The position numbers and the translations under genes are program-made. 6,168 bases of DNA, taken from positions 1-6,168 of the forward strand of contig JAGCJD010000157.1 of assembly GCA_017648425.1 (NCBI GenBank), written 5' to 3'. The notes beneath the pieces are model-generated. The model was not told where the DNA came from and did not search any database. It saw only the letters and a list, made by a program, of their open reading frames with translations. The DNA is from Clostridia bacterium. GTDB taxonomy: Bacteria > Bacillota > Clostridia > Oscillospirales > CAG-272. Position 1 is the stretch's first letter. Each line of letters starts with the position of its first letter. Positions 5,987-6,168 of this stretch are shown here, one piece after another.

Positions 5987-6168
5987 ATGGCAAAAAAGTA
6001 TTGCTATCTCTTCTCCGAGGGTAACGCAAGCATGCGTGAGATCCTTGGCGGTAAGGGCGCAAACCTTGCAGAGATGACCAACATAGGTCTTCCTGTTCCC
6101 CAGGGCTTCACAATTTCTACCGAAGCCTGCACACAGTACTATGAGGACGGCCGTCAGATCAATGACGA
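5987..6168 (+). CDS. ppdK: Pyruvate, phosphate dikinase (N-terminal fragment, runs off the window)
   Basis: PPDK interconverts pyruvate, ATP and phosphate with phosphoenolpyruvate, AMP and pyrophosphate. In anaerobes it can work in glycolysis, to save ATP equivalents through pyrophosphate, or in gluconeogenesis. Only the first 60 full codons are present. The translation shows the characteristic start of the nucleotide-binding domain: YLFSEGNASMREILGGKGAN, then AEMTNIGLPVPQGFTISTEA, then CTQYYEDGRQIND; the GGKGANLAEM block is a PPDK/PEP-synthase hallmark. The wording is closer to PPDK than to PEP synthase. The rest of the ATP-grasp domain, the phosphohistidine domain and the PEP/pyruvate barrel lie beyond the right edge. 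GGAGG (5973-5977) is 9 nt before the ATG, which fits the start. An ATG at 5971 overlapping this site opens only a 17-codon out-of-frame ORF. The gene is transcribed divergently from pth and mfd. Confidence 0.97.
   Translation, partial: MAKKYCYLFSEGNASMREILGGKGANLAEMTNIGLPVPQGFTISTEACTQYYEDGRQIND

Noticed and set aside
5971..6024. Out-of-frame ATG at 5971 opening a 17-codon ORF that overlaps the start of ppdK
   Set aside because: The ATG overlaps the ppdK ribosome binding site and has none of its own; the ppdK frame is strongly supported by family sequence.

Overview
The window looks like ordinary chromosomal core sequence from a low-to-moderate G+C Bacillota (Firmicutes) member, most likely class Clostridia. 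The reasons are AGGA/GGAGG-type ribosome binding sites, consensus sigma-A promoters, a parvulin lipoprotein next to pth and mfd, and a pyruvate phosphate dikinase (PPDK) of the kind common in anaerobic Clostridia. A placement near the Ruminococcaceae/Oscillospirales is a guess from protein style and not proven. There are no mobile elements, CRISPR arrays, rRNA or tRNA genes.

Layout from left to right. Positions 5-86 (minus strand) hold a textbook TPP (thiamine pyrophosphate) riboswitch. It sits just downstream of a sigma-A promoter with both hexamers at consensus and a 17-bp spacer (107-135). The gene it controls lies beyond the left edge. Positions 151-5740 carry a tight three-gene minus-strand operon: pth (peptidyl-tRNA hydrolase), then mfd (transcription-repair coupling factor) after 15 bp, then a parvulin-type peptidyl-prolyl isomerase lipoprotein gene after 13 bp. 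A good promoter for this operon lies at 5781-5809. From about 5741 to 5986 is a divergent intergenic region that also holds an extended -10 promoter for the rightward gene. At 5987 a plus-strand ppdK gene begins and runs off the right edge after about 60 codons.

The operon joins three housekeeping quality-control jobs: recycling peptidyl-tRNA dropped from ribosomes, removing RNA polymerase stalled at DNA lesions, and folding exported proteins. PPDK on the other strand belongs to glycolytic/gluconeogenic carbon flow, and the riboswitch unit to thiamine supply. I see no functional link between these units beyond sharing intergenic space.

I found no evidence of a new multi-gene system. The points most worth a second look are an extra hairpin inside the riboswitch, a 6-bp inverted repeat inside the riboswitch promoter, a roughly 90-residue insertion in the parvulin domain of the lipoprotein, an N-terminal extension on Pth, and an orphan Shine-Dalgarno sequence complementary to the ppdK ribosome binding site.
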